DNA from: Euonymus europaeus
Lineage: Eukaryota > Streptophyta > Magnoliopsida > Celastrales > Celastraceae
Length of the DNA stretch: 64,000 nucleotides
Assembly (NCBI GenBank): GCA_963580455.1
Contig: OY756961.1
Location: 9,901,001-9,965,000, forward strand
Direction: 5' to 3'
The translations under genes and the position numbers were made by a program. This document shows positions 11,712 through 25,255 of the stretch, in pieces; position 1 is the stretch's first letter, and each line of letters begins with the position of its first letter. The notes below the pieces were generated by a model. It saw only the letters and a list, made by a program, of their open reading frames with translations. It was not told the origin of the DNA and did not search any database.

Positions 11712-14700
11712 ACTCTCTCCTTGGAGAAGCTTTTAACGGTTTTGCCCATTTGAGAACAAAAATTGGTCTTTTGGCAACGAAATAATCTATAATGCCTATA
11801 ATAATAAAATTTGGCATAAAATAACAATAAAAATAGTACTATGAAAAACCTAGATGGTTCGGATTTACAAAACTCTCTCCATAAAGGAGCTTTTGACGAT
11901 TTTGCCCATTTAGGAACGAAAGTCAGTCTTTTGAGAACGAAACAATATACAAAGCCTACACTCGTAACATTTTGCAAAAAAATACCAATAAAAAGTGTAG
12001 ACAAACAAGCTTTGTTGATTCAGAATTGCTGAAGTCTATCCAAAGATATGCTTTTAACGCTATTGTCCAATTAAGAATGAAAGTTGGTCTTTTGCCAACG
12101 AAACAATCTATGAAACCTATGCTCATAAAAATTTACATTAAATAACAATAAAAGTGTACACCGAACAATCTAGATAGTTCGGAACTACCAAACTCTCTTC
12201 CTAGAGAAGCTTTTAACAGTTTTACCTACTTGGGAACGAAAGTTTGTTTTTTGGCAATGAAACAATCTACGAAGCCTATACTCGTGACATTTTACAAAAA
12301 AAAGCAATAAAAAATGTAGGCCAACAACCTTTGTTGGTTGCCAATTGCTCAAGTATCTCGAAAAAAGAGCTTTTAAACCCATTGCCTAATTAAGAACGAA
12401 AGTTGCTCTTTTGCCAACGAAACAGTCTACGAAACTTATACTCATAACATTTGACATAAAATACCAACAAAAAGTGTAGAACAACAAGCTTTGTTGCTTC
12501 TAAATTTCTCAAGTCTCTCGAAAGATGAGCTTTTAACAATATTGTCTCTTCTAACCCTATTCTCCAGTTAAGAACGGAAATCAGTCTTTTGCCAACGAAA
12601 CAATCTTTGAAGCCTATACTCATAAAATTTGACATTAAATAACAATAAAAAGTGTACACTGACCAATCTATATGGTTCAGAATTACCCAACTCTCTTCTT
12701 AATAAGGCTTTTAATGGTTCTACCTATTTAGGAACGAAAGTTGGTCTTTCGGCAACAAAACAATCTAAGAACCCTATACTCGTGATATTTTTCGTAAAAT
12801 AGCAATAAAAAGTGTAGACCAACAAGCTTTGTTGGTTCGGAATTGCTGAAGTCTCTCAAAAGAACAGCTTTTAATCCCATTGTCCAATTAAGAATGAAAG
12901 TTTGTCTTTTCCCAACAAAATAGTCTACGAAGCCTATACTAATAACATTTTACATAAATATTGATAAAAAGTGTAGACCGACATGTATTGTTGTTTTGGA
13001 ATTGCTCAAGTCCTTCGAAAGAGAAGCTTTTAGCCCTATTGTCCAATTAAGAAAGAAAGTTGGACTTTCATCAACTAAACAATCTACGAAGCCTATACTC
13101 ATAAAATTTGACATAAGTAAACAATACAAAGTGTACGACAAACAATCTAGATGGTTTGGATTTAACGAACTCTCTCCATAGTGGTGCTTTAAAAGGTTTT
13201 GCCTATTTGAGAATGAAAATTGCTCTTTTCACAACAAAACAATATACGAATCTTATACTCGTAACATTTGACATAAAATACCAATAAAAAGTGTAGACCA
13301 ACAAGATTTGCTGGTTCAAAATTGCTCAAGTCTCTCGAAAGAAGAGCTTTTAACCCTATTGTCCAATTAAGAACGAAAGTTGGTCATTTGCCAACGAAAT
13401 AATCAACAAAGCCTATACTTGTAACATTTGACATAAAATACCAACAAAAGCTATGGAACAACAAGTTTTGTTGGTTCGGAATTGCTCAAGTCTCTTGAAA
13501 GAGGAGCTTTTCACTATATTGTTCAGTTAATAAAGAAAGTCAGTGTTTTGCGAACGAAACAATCTACGAGTCTATACTCGGAAAATTTGACATAAAATAA
13601 CAATAAAAAGTGCATACTAAACAATCTTGATGGTTCGGATTTACCAAACTCTCTCCTTAAAGGTGCTTTTAAAGGGTTTTCCGATTTGGAAACGAAAGTT
13701 ACTCTTTTCGCAACAAAATAATCTACGAAGCCTATACTCGTAACATTTTACATAAAATACCGATAAAAAGTGTAGATCGACAAGCTTTGTTGGTTTGGAA
13801 TTGCTCAAGTCCCTCGAAAGAGAAGGCTTTAGCCCCATTCTCCAATTAAGAACGAAAGTTTATCTTTTGCCAATGAAACAATCTATGAAGCCTATACTCG
13901 TAAAATTTGACATAACAATAACAATAAAAAGTATACGCCAAATAATATAGATGGTTCGGATTTACCCAACACTCTCCTTAGAGGTGCTTTAAAAGGTTTT
14001 GCCTATTTGAGAACAAAATTGCTCTTCTCATAACAAAACATTCTACAAAGCATGTACTGGTAACATTTGACATAATATACCAATAAAAAGTATGCACCAA
14101 ACAATCTAGATGGTTTGGGATTTCCCAATTCTCTCCTTAGATGAGTTTTTAACAGTTTTGCTTATTTGGGAACGAAAGTTGGTATTTTGCCAACAAAACA
14201 ATCTACGAAGCCTATACTCGTCAAATTTGACATAAAATAACAATCGAAAGAGTACACTGAACAACCTAGATGGTTCGGAATTAATCCTGTCTATTCTTAG
14301 AGGATCTTTTAACGGTTTTGCCTATTTGGGAAAGAAACTTTTTGTTTTGGCAACGAAATAATCTGTGAAGCCTATACTCATAAAATTTAACATAAAATAA
14401 CAATAAAAAGTATACACCGACCAACCTAGATGGTTCAGAATTACTGAACTCTCTCCTTAGGGGTGCTTTCAAAGATTTTGTCTTTTTGAGAACGAAATTT
14501 CGTCTTCCGGCAATGAAACAATCTACGAAGCCTGTACTCGTAACATTTGACATAAAATAGCAATAAAAAAAGTTGATCGACAAGCTTTTTTTGCTCAAAA
14601 TTGCTCAAGTCTCTCGAAAGAGCAGCCTTTAAGCCTATACTCATGATATTTGACATATAATAACAATAAAATATGTACACCAAACAATCTAGATGGTTCG

Positions 14701-16424
14701 GATTTACCCAACTCTCTTCTCAGAGGTGCTTTTAAATGTGTTGCATATTTGGGAACGAAAGTTGATCTTTTCGCAACGAAACAGTCAACGAAACAGCCTA
14801 TACTCATAACATTTGACATAAAATACCTATAAAAAGTGTAGACTGACGAGATTTGTTGGTTCGGAATTGCTCAAGTCTCTTGAAAGAAGAGCTTTTAACC
14901 CTATTATCCAATTAAGAATGAAAGTTGGTCTTTCGCCAACAAAACAATCTATGAAGCCTATACTCTTAACATTTGAGATAAAATAATAATAGAAGGTGTA
15001 CACCGAACAATCTAGATGGCTCGAAAATACCCAACTCTCTCCTAAGAGAAGCGTTGAACGTTTTCGCTTATTTGTGAACAAAAGTTATTCTTTTGGGAAC
15101 AAAATAATCTACGAAGCCTATACTCATAAAATTTGATATAAATTAACAATAAAAAGTGCACACTGAACAACCTAGATGGTTCAAAATTACCCAACTCTCT
15201 TCTTAGAGGAGCTTTCAACAGTTTTGCCTATTTGAAAATGGCAACGAAAAAAATCTACGAAGGCTATACTCATAAAATTTGAAATAAAATAACAATACAA
15301 TGTGTACATTGAACAATCTAGATGGTTTAGAATTACCTAACTCTCTCCTTAGAGAAGCATTTAACGGTTTTTCCTAGTTAAGAACGAAAGTTGCTCCTTT
15401 GGCAACGAAAAAATCCACGAAGCATGTATACATAACATTTGACATAAAATACCAATAAAAAGTGCAGACCGACAAGTTTTTTTTGTTCGGAATTGCTCAA
15501 GTCTCTCAAAAGAGGAGCTTTTAACCCTATTGTCCAATTAAGAATGAAAGTTGGTCTTTTGCAAACGAAACAATCTACAAAATCTATACTCGTAAAATTT
15601 GACATAAAATAACAATCAAAAGTGCACACCGAACAACCTAGATGGTTCAGAATTACCCAACTCTCTCCTTAGAGGAGCTTTCAACGATTTTGCCTATTTC
15701 AGAACGAAATTTTGCCTTTTCTGAACAAAAATATCTACGAAGAGTATACTAATAAAATTTGACATAAAATAACAATCAAAAGTGCACACCGAACAACCTA
15801 GATGGTTCAAGATTATCCAACTCTCTCCTTAGAGGATCTTTTAATAGTTTTACCAATTTGGGAGCGAAAGTTAGTCTTTCGGCAACGAAACAATAAAAAG
15901 TTTACACCTAACAATCTTGATGGTTCGGATTTACTAAAGTCTCTCATTATAGGAGCTTTTAATAGTTTTGCCTATTTTGGAATATAAGCTGGTCTTTTCG
16001 CAACGAAATAATCTACAAAGCCTATACTCATAAGATCTGACAAAAAAACCAATAAAAATTAAAGACCGACAAGCTTTATGGGTTCAGAATTACTCAAGTC
16101 TCTTGATAGATGAGCTTTTAACCCTATTTTCCAATTAAGAATGAAAGTTAGTTTTTAGCCTACAAAATAATCTACGAAGCCTATTGATCTATCTAATATT
16201 TGCAAGACTCTTGTAAACTAATTAACACTAGTTTTTGCCTCATTTGATGTTTTTGATCATCAATATTGTCTAATCTTGTGATTTTACTTTCATATCAAAG
16301 GCAAAAAGGGAAAAATAAGTGGTTAAAAGGACAGAAGTATTGGTGATGGATCAAATTTTTTGGAGATGGATCAACCACAAAACAAGACACAAGAATCCAG
16401 AGAAATTTGTGGATCGATCCACAA

Positions 16425-16526
16425 GATATGAATGGTAGAGAATTTTGTGGATCGATCGCCCATTTTTGTGGATCAATCCCCCTTGAAGATATTAATGGCA
16501 GAGAATTTTGTGGATCGATCTCCCAG
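16425..16526. repeat. 63 bp-period direct repeat with GGATCGATC cores
   Basis: Two copies of GATAT(G/T)AATGG(T/C)AGAGAA followed by TTTTGTGGATCGATC start at 16425 and 16488. A further GTGGATCGATCC lies at 16409-16420 and a variant GTGGATCAATCC at 16469-16480. They sit upstream of the TATA box of the LTR-like element, where enhancer-like repeats are common in LTRs. Confidence 0.7.
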
Positions 16527-16640
16527 AATGTGCAGATCACGAATTTTAGGTTTTCTACTGGGAAAACTTTGCCCAAATTAGAAAATACTAAGCCAAAATG
16601 GCATAGCTTAGTATACAAACGTCACTAGGGTTTATGGAGG

Positions 16641-16648
16641 TATAAAAG
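16641..16648 (+). promoter_or_regulatory. TATA box of the LTR-like element
   Basis: TATAAAAG lies in the middle of the insertion, downstream of the repeated GGATCGATC words. The following 100 bp (ending in an AGAAGAAGAAG run) resembles the R/U5 side of a plant LTR. Confidence 0.45.
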
Positions 16649-17546
16649 ACCATCTTATATCATTTTTGGGGGAGCTCATGACCTAGCCACCATTCTCTCA
16701 CACCTTGGGAGAGTTGAAGAAGAAGAAGATGAGAGGAAGTGGAGCTACGAATTTTTCGGGTTTAATCTTTCTCTTTACTTCTTGTGATGGATATTATGAT
16801 TGTTAGTTGTGTTGTTCTTGATACTATGAGGAACTAATCCTCTCATTAGGGCCCTAATGTAACCTAGCTTTGAAGATTTCATGAACTTGACTTGATATTC
16901 TATTGATTTCTACATATTATTGAGTATTTATGGTTATGTTTAAAGCTCTTGAGTGCTTGATCGGCATTCAATTAATTTGATGCTTGGATTGAGACCGGAA
17001 GGAGATATCTAGGATTTGCATCTTGCCATAGATACCATAAGGTTCATGTACCATAAGAATATAAGGACATGCATTATGCAATCATTATGTGGTTTTCCAC
17101 TAATCTTAATGGGTTTTTGTCACTTAAATCTGAATGTTTGGAATACCATGGGTTAGTGATAGGAATACTTTCAGTATAACTAGGAATGGAGCATTAAATT
17201 GGTAAGGGAGACCGATTGTCAATAATTGTAAGTAATTACGGATTGATAAGTCAAGGAACTGGAATTGGATAGGTAATGGTGTAATTAGAAACCATAGTGT
17301 TTTACTCATGTGATTTATATAATCTGTAACTTTACATCTTTAAGTGCTTCTTTAGAATATAAATTCTTGTTACATTGTTTATGTTAGTGTTAATCAAACC
17401 AAAACAACTTATTCGATTCTCCAAATAGCGCTAGCGTTAATCATAACGGATACTCATCAACTGTTAACTCAATCCTCGTGGGAACGATAATCTATTCATC
17501 ACTTTATTACTTGTGCGATTTGTGCGCTTGCAAATAAGTCCCATCA

Positions 17547-20254
17547 CTGATACACATAAAATTTGAGATAAAATAACAATAAAAAGTGTACACCGAACAA
17601 CCTAGATGGTTCAGAATTACTCAACTCTCTTCTTAGAGAAGCTTTTAACGTTCTTGCATATTTGGGAACGAAAAAATCTACGGAGCTTATACTCTTAACA
17701 TTTTACATAAAATACGAATAAAAAGTGTAGACCGACAAGCTTTGTTGGTTCGGAATTGCTCAAGTCTCTTGAAAGAGGAGCTTTTAACCCCATTGTCCAA
17801 TTAAGAATGAAAGTTAGTCTTTTGACAACGAAACAATCTATGAAGCCTATACTTGCAGAATTTACATAAAATAACGATAAAAAGTGTAAACTGAACAACC
17901 TAGATGGTTCGAACTTACCCAACTCACTCCTTAGAGCGGTTTTTAACGTTTTTGCATATTTGGGAATGAAAGTCGGTCTTTTGTCAACGAAACAATCCAC
18001 GAGCCTATACTTGCAAAATTTAAGATAAAATAACAACAAAAATTGTACACTGAACAACCTAGATGGTTCACAATTTCCCAACTCTCTCCTTGGAGGTGCT
18101 TTCAACGGTTTTGCATATTTGGGAATGAAATTTGGTCTTTTGGTAAAGAAACAATCTATGAATTTTGTACTCATAATATTTGACACAAAATACCAACAAA
18201 AAGTGTAGACCGACAATCTTTGTCGCTTCATAATTGCTCAAGTCTCCAAAAAGAGGAGCTTTTAACCTTATTGTCAAATTAAGAACGAAAGAAAGTCTTT
18301 TGCCTACGAAACAATCTAAGAATTCTATACTCGTAAAATTTGAGATAAAATAACAATAAAAGTGTACGTCGAACAACCTAGATGGTTTGCAATTTCCCAA
18401 TTCTCTCCTTAGAGGTGCTTTCAACGGTTTTGTCTATTTGGGAATTAAATTTGGTCTTTTGCCAACGAAACAATCTACGAAACCTATAATCGTAACATTT
18501 GACAAAAAATAACAATAAAATGGGTAAACCGAACAATCTAGATAGTTCACAATTACCCAACTCTCTCCTTTGAGCAGCTTTTACTGATTTACCTCTTAGG
18601 GAACAAAAGTTGTTATTCTCGCAACGAAACAATCTATGAACTCTATACTCATAACATTTTACGTAAAATAAAAATAAAAAACGTAGACCGACAAGCTTTT
18701 TTGCTTCAAAATTGCTCAAGTCTCTCGAAAGAGGAGCTTTTAACCTTATTGTCCAATTAATAACGAAAGTTAGTCTTTTGCGAACGAAACAATCTACGAA
18801 GTCTATACTCATAAAATTTGACATAAAATTTCATTAAAAAGTGCACATCGAACAACCTAGATGGTTCGGAAATACCCAGCTCTCTCCTTAGATGAGTTAT
18901 TTTAACGTTTTTACCTATTTGAGAACGAAAGATGAAATTTCATCAACGAAACAATCTACGAAAACTATACTCTTAACAATTTACATAAAATACCAAAAAA
19001 AAGTGTAAACCGACAGGCATTGTTGGTTCGGAATTGCTCAAGTCTCTCGAAAAAGAAGCTTTTAACCTCATTGTCCAATTAATGACGAAAGTTGGTCTTT
19101 TGTCAATGAGACAATCTACGAAGCCTATACTCGTATGATTTGGCATAAATAACTATAAAAATTGTACACCGAAAAACCTAGATGGTTCAAATTTATGCAA
19201 ATCTCTCCTTAGAGGAGCTTTTAAAGAGTTTGCCTATTTGGGAACGAAAGTTGGTCTTTCGGAAACGAATCAATCTACGTAGCCTTTACTCTTAAGATTT
19301 GACAAAAAGTGCCAATAAAAATTGTAGATCGACAAGCTTTGTTAGTTCAGAAGTGATCAAGTCTCTCGAAAGAGGAGCTTTTAACCCTATTGTCCAATTG
19401 GGAACAAAAGTTGGTCTTTTCGTAATAGAACGAGAAACTTTGTTGGTTCGAAAATGTTTAAGTCTCTCGAAAGAGAAGCTTTTAACCTTATTGTCCAATT
19501 AATAATGAAAGTTGGTCTTTTGCGAACGAAACAATCTACGAGGTCTATACTCGTAAAACTTAACATAAAATAACAATAAAAAGTGTACACAGAACAATCT
19601 AGAAGGTTCGGATTTACGCAATGCTCTCCTTAGTCTTTTAACGATTTAACCTATTCGGGAACGAAAGTTGGTGTTTTGTTAATGAAACAGTCTAGGAGGC
19701 CTCTACTCTTAACATTTTACATAAAATACAAATAAAAAGTAAAGACCAACAAGCTTTCTTAGTTCCGAATTGCTCGTCTCTTGAAAGATGAGCTTTTAAC
19801 CCATTGTCCAAGTAAGAATGAAAGTTGGTCTTTTGGAAACGAAACAATCTACGAAGCCTATACCCTTAACATTTTAAATAAAATACCAACAAAAAGTGTA
19901 GACTACCAAGCTTTCTTGGTTCATAATTGCTCAAGTCTCTCGAAAGTGGAGCTTTTAACCCCGTAGTCCAATTAAGAACGAAAGTCGGTCTTTGTGCCAT
20001 CGAAACAATCTACGAAGCCTATACTCGCAAAATTTGAGATAAAATAACAATAAAAAGTATACACCGACCAACTTAGATGGTTCACAATTTTCCAACTCCC
20101 TCCTTAGAGGTGCTTTCAATGGTTTTGCCTATTTGGGAATGAAATTTGGTCTTTTGGTAAAGAAACAATCTACGAAGCCTGTACTTAGAATATTTGACAT
20201 AAAATACCAACAAAAAGTGTAGACCGACAAGCCTTGTCACTTCATAATTGCTCA
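17547..20254. repeat. 160 bp satellite array, block 2
   Basis: Same A and B monomers as block 1, continuing in register after the LTR-like insertion and ending at the GCTCA target site of the nested element at 20255. A shortened segment around 19410-19440 brings two A-type halves close together, indicating an internal deletion. Confidence 0.95.
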
Positions 20255-21708
20255 TGTAACGCCTCGACCAGGAAGGCGCTACTGTTTAACCTTAATTCAA
20301 TATCAATAAGCTATTAAACCTCCACAATATCACAAATAGATTTAATCTTAATTTCTCCAAACTCAATCCATAAATTTCTACCGAAATTTCGGCAGCATCT
20401 CCCCGTATATCGGAGAATACCAACCTAAAATACGCAGCACATACTCAACAAATATATTAGGCCTCTGGCCATCACATCACAAGCAACCACAATCCTAGGC
20501 AGGGCCTCAGGTCATCTACAGCATGCATCCGCAATACATAAATAAACATAATCTTCATACATGCAATGTAACCATAAGGTTCACATCCAGGTACAAGAGT
20601 CCTATCACAAGGCACCCTCCTATCCGTACCTATCACACACGGTCAAGGTGTTCACAATATAACCAACATACACAATCGTCAACTCGCATATATAATATCA
20701 AACATAATAAAGAAAGTCAATTCTTTATTCTAACCCCATCCTAGTGTCTCCAGGTGGCACCATGTCATCCCACCTCCTACACATCCGTAGTGCCGGTATC
20801 CGTACCAGTCTCGCCTGTGTGGAAAAGAAAGAGTGTGACGCTCCGATCCGGGCACGCCACGGGTGCCTCTCCGGCACCGTCCTAGGCCACTAGTACAATC
20901 ATCCGGCAGACCGAAAATCCGGTGGCATCTCCCCGTATGTCGGAGAGTCCCCGCCTGCATCAAAAACAGGCACATATATATTAATCCATCACACTAGCAA
21001 CCTAGCCAGGCCTCAGGCCTCAATCACATGCAATCCTGATCCTAGGGCCTCAGGCCATCCACTACCAGCATGCACAAACTGATAGTATAAACACATCATC
21101 AAATTCATAATATCATATAACCATAAAATCAACTCAGCATACATCATGCATACACCCTCTGGTGCCAAATGGTTATAAGTATATCACGAAGAATCATCAA
21201 TACATCGTTTACAAAATACGTGCTTAGAGTATCTCTCTAGCACCCTCATCCTACCCAGGGCCATCCATGTCACATCCCGCTCTCACTGATCCGCTCCACT
21301 GGTACCTGTACCAGTATCACCTGTGGGTGGAAAAGAAAGTAGAGAGTGAGCAAGAAGCTTAGTAGGGTTAAGAGTATAGAGAGTAATAAGGTCGTTTTCG
21401 AAACAATAGGCTATGCAACAGTATGAAATCTACCACATGCACGTATAATCAACAATCACATAAAACATCAATTTGGGAAATCCCCTCATGAGCAAACATC
21501 ATCGATACCATGTCTCGTTCCATGTAATATCGAACGTGAGCAAGCTCACCACATCAACTCATCAATATCATGGTCGCTATCCATGTCATATTGAATAGGA
21601 GCAAGCTTCCTAACATCAAACGCTCTTGGATTATCCGGTTGCAAGATCCCATCACGCCCGAACCATTCCAGGCAAGGTTCCTCATTAACCGTACCTCTAG
21701 TGCGTTAT

Positions 21709-24016
21709 TGTAACACCCCGATCCTTTGAATAACCTGTTACGGTAAATGTGGTAAGATCAGTGAAGTCATGTGTCAAATAGGTGACGTCAAGTGTGGATT
21801 AAATTGGATCGGAATATTTTTCATAAATTCTATGGTATAAATAAGAATTATGAGTGCAAGAATCATTATAATCGGGATTACAATGAAATTACTATAAATT
21901 ACGAAAGTTAAATACAAAAAGAAAAAGATAAATAAAAATAAAAATAAAATATATAACAATAAATATGATAAGGGCAATCCGATAAATACATATAGGTAGT
22001 GTTTGTAAATAAGCATTATTGGCAGGGGCGTAACAGTAATTAAGGAAAGAAAATTAGATTAAATAAATATATATAAGTATAGGCGAGGCACGAAAATGGA
22101 GGGGGGCGAAACCCTAAACCGCGACCAGAGCTAGGGGCGGCGACGGAGGGCCGAAATTGCTAAACGGCGACGAACAGAGAAGGACGAGCGTGAAGCAAGG
22201 AAGCGAACGCCACTGTTTTCGGACGGAAAGGTGGAGTGGATCGCTGGAAATGGAGGAGAGAAGGCGCGCGGCGCCGTGGTCTTTAGGACTTCTATTCGCC
22301 GTGATCTGGCCACCGTTCAGGTACATAACAGCGTCGTTGGATTCGTCGTTCGACTGGCGACCTAATTATGGCCACCGTGAGGTCTACCGTCGCTTAACCG
22401 GCGGTGACCCGTAAATGATGGGAGTCGGGTCTGATAGACCCGCTGACATTGGCGACCGGGTCAAACTGACCCGGTTGGATTTGTAATTAACTTAATTAAT
22501 TAATAATTAGGATAATTAGTTGTTTTAAGTTAATTACATATAGATAATGGTATTGATAATTAAGTTGAATAAAAGACAATGTTACTAATGAATCAATTAA
22601 AGAGAGTAAGATTGACAAATTATTGTATATATTGTATGGGTATCTAAGACCCGTTAGGAGTGACCACCGAGTCAAGTTGTCCTAATTGAATATTATTTTA
22701 AGTAATTAATTGTAACAAGTTAATCATAATAAGTTGCCTATGTTAATAAAATAAATTGATTAAAAGATAATAGTATTAATAAATGAATTAAAGATGTGAG
22801 ATTAATAAATAATTATAGATATTGTATGGGTTTCAGGAACTTATGTTGGTAATTAAAGTATCAGGATTACGGGAGCATGTCACTGTAAGTAATATTCACC
22901 TGTGTCACGGAATTGCCTGTTGAATGATTGCAAATTTTACAGTTATATATTTGTAAGTATGTGTGTATGTCTGTACGAATGTGTGTATGTATGTGCGTAT
23001 GTATATTTGTATGTATGATAGTATGATTGAGTTACTACGATGAGGCTGACATTGTTATAATAAAAATTGTATTGACCTTGTGTTTATACGACATCAACTT
23101 GATGGTAGTGATTTTGGTACTAGTCAAATGCAAACTGTCATATGATGAAATGTGTATATATATGAGGTTGAACTGACGATGATGAGTTATCTGTGAATGG
23201 TGAACTGTTATGTGATGATGTTCAGATTTAACGGTTAATGGTTGTATTGCATAAAGCATATCACATCATGGAATACATGACACATGCATTTAAGAGAAAA
23301 AAGGAAAATGTTTTACGAATTTTTATGAATCTAGTACAACTGCTACAGGGAGGGTATATGTTGACTGAAAAAGGAAAAGGAAAAGGAAAAAGGAAAATAT
23401 TTTATTGACTGAAAAGTGTCCTTAGTGGAAAACTTAATTAAAGGAAAATCCCGACCGGTTTGCTCTGTAGCAGTGTACCTAGGTTAAGGGCCCAAGTACT
23501 GTAAAAATGGTTGACTGTTCTTTAAAGAAACTGTTCACGTGCATTAATGCATAGATATTACTTGCTGGCCCTCGGCTCATTATGTTCCGTGATGCAGGTT
23601 ATGACCTCGTAGATGATTATGATGACTTAGGAGTTGATGGTATCGCTGTGGATCCATGAAGAAGATGCTCATGTGACAGAAGTTAGTTTCATGAAAATTG
23701 ATTAGTTGTGTAGTTAATTAATTCATGCACTTACTGTTAATAGCTTTGATGTATGGTAATAAGGGTACATTCGAGAATGAGAATTAAAAGTATAAGATTC
23801 ACAGTAGTATATTTAGAGGATATTAATTGAGTGTTACTGCTTATTTGAAATATAAGAGATGACGCTGTTATTTCAGATTAAGTTATTTTAGTTAAATTAG
23901 GTGAAATTGTGTATTGAAGGGGACTTATAATAAATGTAGGGTGAGTTTATATTGTAATGTGAGTAGCGTTCTGGACCACGAGCCTGGAATTAGGTTTCGT
24001 GGGACGGGGCGTTACA
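21709..24016 (+). mobile_element. Inner LTR-like element of the nest
   Basis: It starts TGTAACACCCCGATCC and ends GGGACGGGGCGTTACA, flanked by an exact GTTAT duplication (21704-21708 and 24017-24021) within the middle element. It is 2308 bp long. It carries a GC-rich segment (about 22090-22470, starting near 'cgaaaccctaaacc') but no retroelement domain. The termini resemble the other elements, while the interior looks different, so it is a related but distinct subfamily. Orientation is judged from the terminal form only. Confidence 0.75.
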
Positions 24017-24163
24017 GTTATCCTACAAGGAGTTCACATGACTTGGTGGTAACTCTCATCACCTCGTCATCCCTCCAAGTAGCTTTCAAGAATCCTAAGG
24101 ATCTCCGAGTCCATACTCGAAGTCCAATGCAATTCTAATGCGTTTATGCCATGACATGCCAAA

Positions 24164-24165
<2 letters not shown>

Positions 24166-24213
<48 letters not shown>
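24166..24213. repeat. (AT)n microsatellite
   Basis: A 48 bp pure AT dinucleotide run, followed by a second shorter run at about 24225-24239. It lies in the right half of the middle LTR-like element. Confidence 0.95.
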
Positions 24214-24216
<3 letters not shown>

Positions 24217-24984
24217 CATCCTACATATATATATATATACATAACTACCATGATGCATGAACAGAATCAAATCGTGCCCATAGATGATGGAACAGGCACA
24301 ACGGGTCATGCAACATTGAGAATTACAATATTCTACATACAAGGTTCGTTTCCCCTTAGACGCAATTAAGGCGGAAGCACAAATAAAATGGCCAATGAGG
24401 AATCGAAACGCTCTTTAAAAGATTTAGAACAACGATAGAAAGAATGGTTGGAAATCCCCTACCTCGTGTCAAGCAATTCACAAAATCTCACAATTAGGGT
24501 TTTCACCCCCGTTTCACCAACCTAACAATTCCACATATATCATACCCATTTAATCATCCAAACATCTCAATATATCATATCCAATATGAATTAAACAACT
24601 AAATTGAGAAAACTTACTTCCTCTCTCTAGGGTTCCTCTCAAACCCCCAAACTCAACCTTATGGAAATCAACTCCAAAACAAGAATCCAACCTACATATA
24701 CAACCACATATGACCCTAAATCAACATTTCTAAACCATAGAAATCAACTCTAAACAAAACTAACAAGATCTACTCAAAAACCCTAGAAATGGAAAAATGA
24801 AGAATCTTAACTCCAAGGCTTGAATCTTCCTTGAATCCTTTCCCAATTTCCAAAACCAAGCTCCAATCTCTAAGAATCACTCCAAATACTCTTCTCTCTC
24901 TAGAATCGTCGCTCTCTCTCTCTCTAGAACTGAAACCAAGCAAGAATCTCTCTAAAATGACTCGCTGGAGCCTTTTTGAAAACA

Positions 24985-25255
24985 CGGGCTACTCCTAGGC
25001 GCTACCATGGGCGCCTAGGCACCCTAGCCTAACAAAATTTCCCTCAGGCGCTGCTCTGGGCGCCATCCTGGGCATGCAGGGTTTTCACGCCCGCCTAGGC
25101 GCCTCTGCGCCTACTCCACATCCCATCTCCCACTGGACTGGGCGCTGCGCCTAGGCGCCTCGAGGTGAGCCCAGTCCAGTACCTCCTCTTCTGGACTTCC
25201 TCCATTCATGCATTCACTGGACTAGGCGCCCCCTGGTGCGCCTAGTCCAGTTTTT
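24985..25255. repeat. GC-rich CCTAGGCGCC-type motif cluster (second copy)
   Basis: Repeated GGCGCC and CCTAGGCGC words with CTAGTCCAG/CCCAGTCCAG phrases fill this segment close to the right end of the middle element. It is the reverse-complement counterpart of 360-690 and shows the two LTRs are homologous. Confidence 0.6.

Larger units (their letters stand above)
5265..16184. repeat. 160 bp satellite array, block 1
   Basis: Monomers repeat with an exact 160 bp step: the landmark 'tgtaga/tgtaca..cga' falls at 7861, 8021, 8181, 8341, 8501, 8661, 8821, 8981 and 9141. Two monomer types share a common half (gaacgaaagttggtctttt, caacgaaacaatctacg, ataaaatac/aacaataaaa) and differ in the other. Type A has gaccgacaagctttgttgg then gctcaagtctctcgaaagag. 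Type B has caccgaacaacctagatgg then acccaactctctccttagag. Orders are mixed, with an AAB run at 7861-9140. Monomers are clearly diverged from one another, which suggests an old array or the edge of one. Confidence 0.95.
16185..17546 (+). mobile_element. LTR-like insertion, 1.36 kb, in satellite
   Basis: Satellite sequence stops after CCTAT (16180-16184) and resumes after CTGAT (17547-17551), which corresponds to the same monomer position, so the two 5-mers are a decayed target duplication. The insertion has TG...CA ends (TGATCTATC... / ...AGTCCCATCA) and no retroelement coding sequence. A TATAAAAG box at 16641-16648 and a purine-rich downstream region fit a U3/R boundary in plus orientation. 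Superfamily is uncertain; solo LTR is the likeliest reading. Confidence 0.6.

Noticed and set aside
5265..16184. CRISPR-like array of regular repeats
   Set aside because: The whole 160 bp unit repeats head to tail with no unique spacers, and the surroundings are plant retroelements.
20523..20975. ORFs in the outer and middle LTR-like elements as host genes
   Set aside because: They cross or abut element boundaries and have no domain; composition follows the LTR family.
22114..22414. Overlapping GC-rich ORFs in the inner LTR-like element
   Set aside because: Three frames are open over the same GC-rich segment, as expected from few stop codons in GC-rich DNA. No known domain.
24067..24369. 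ORFs with runs of IYIYIY
   Set aside because: Translation of an AT microsatellite.
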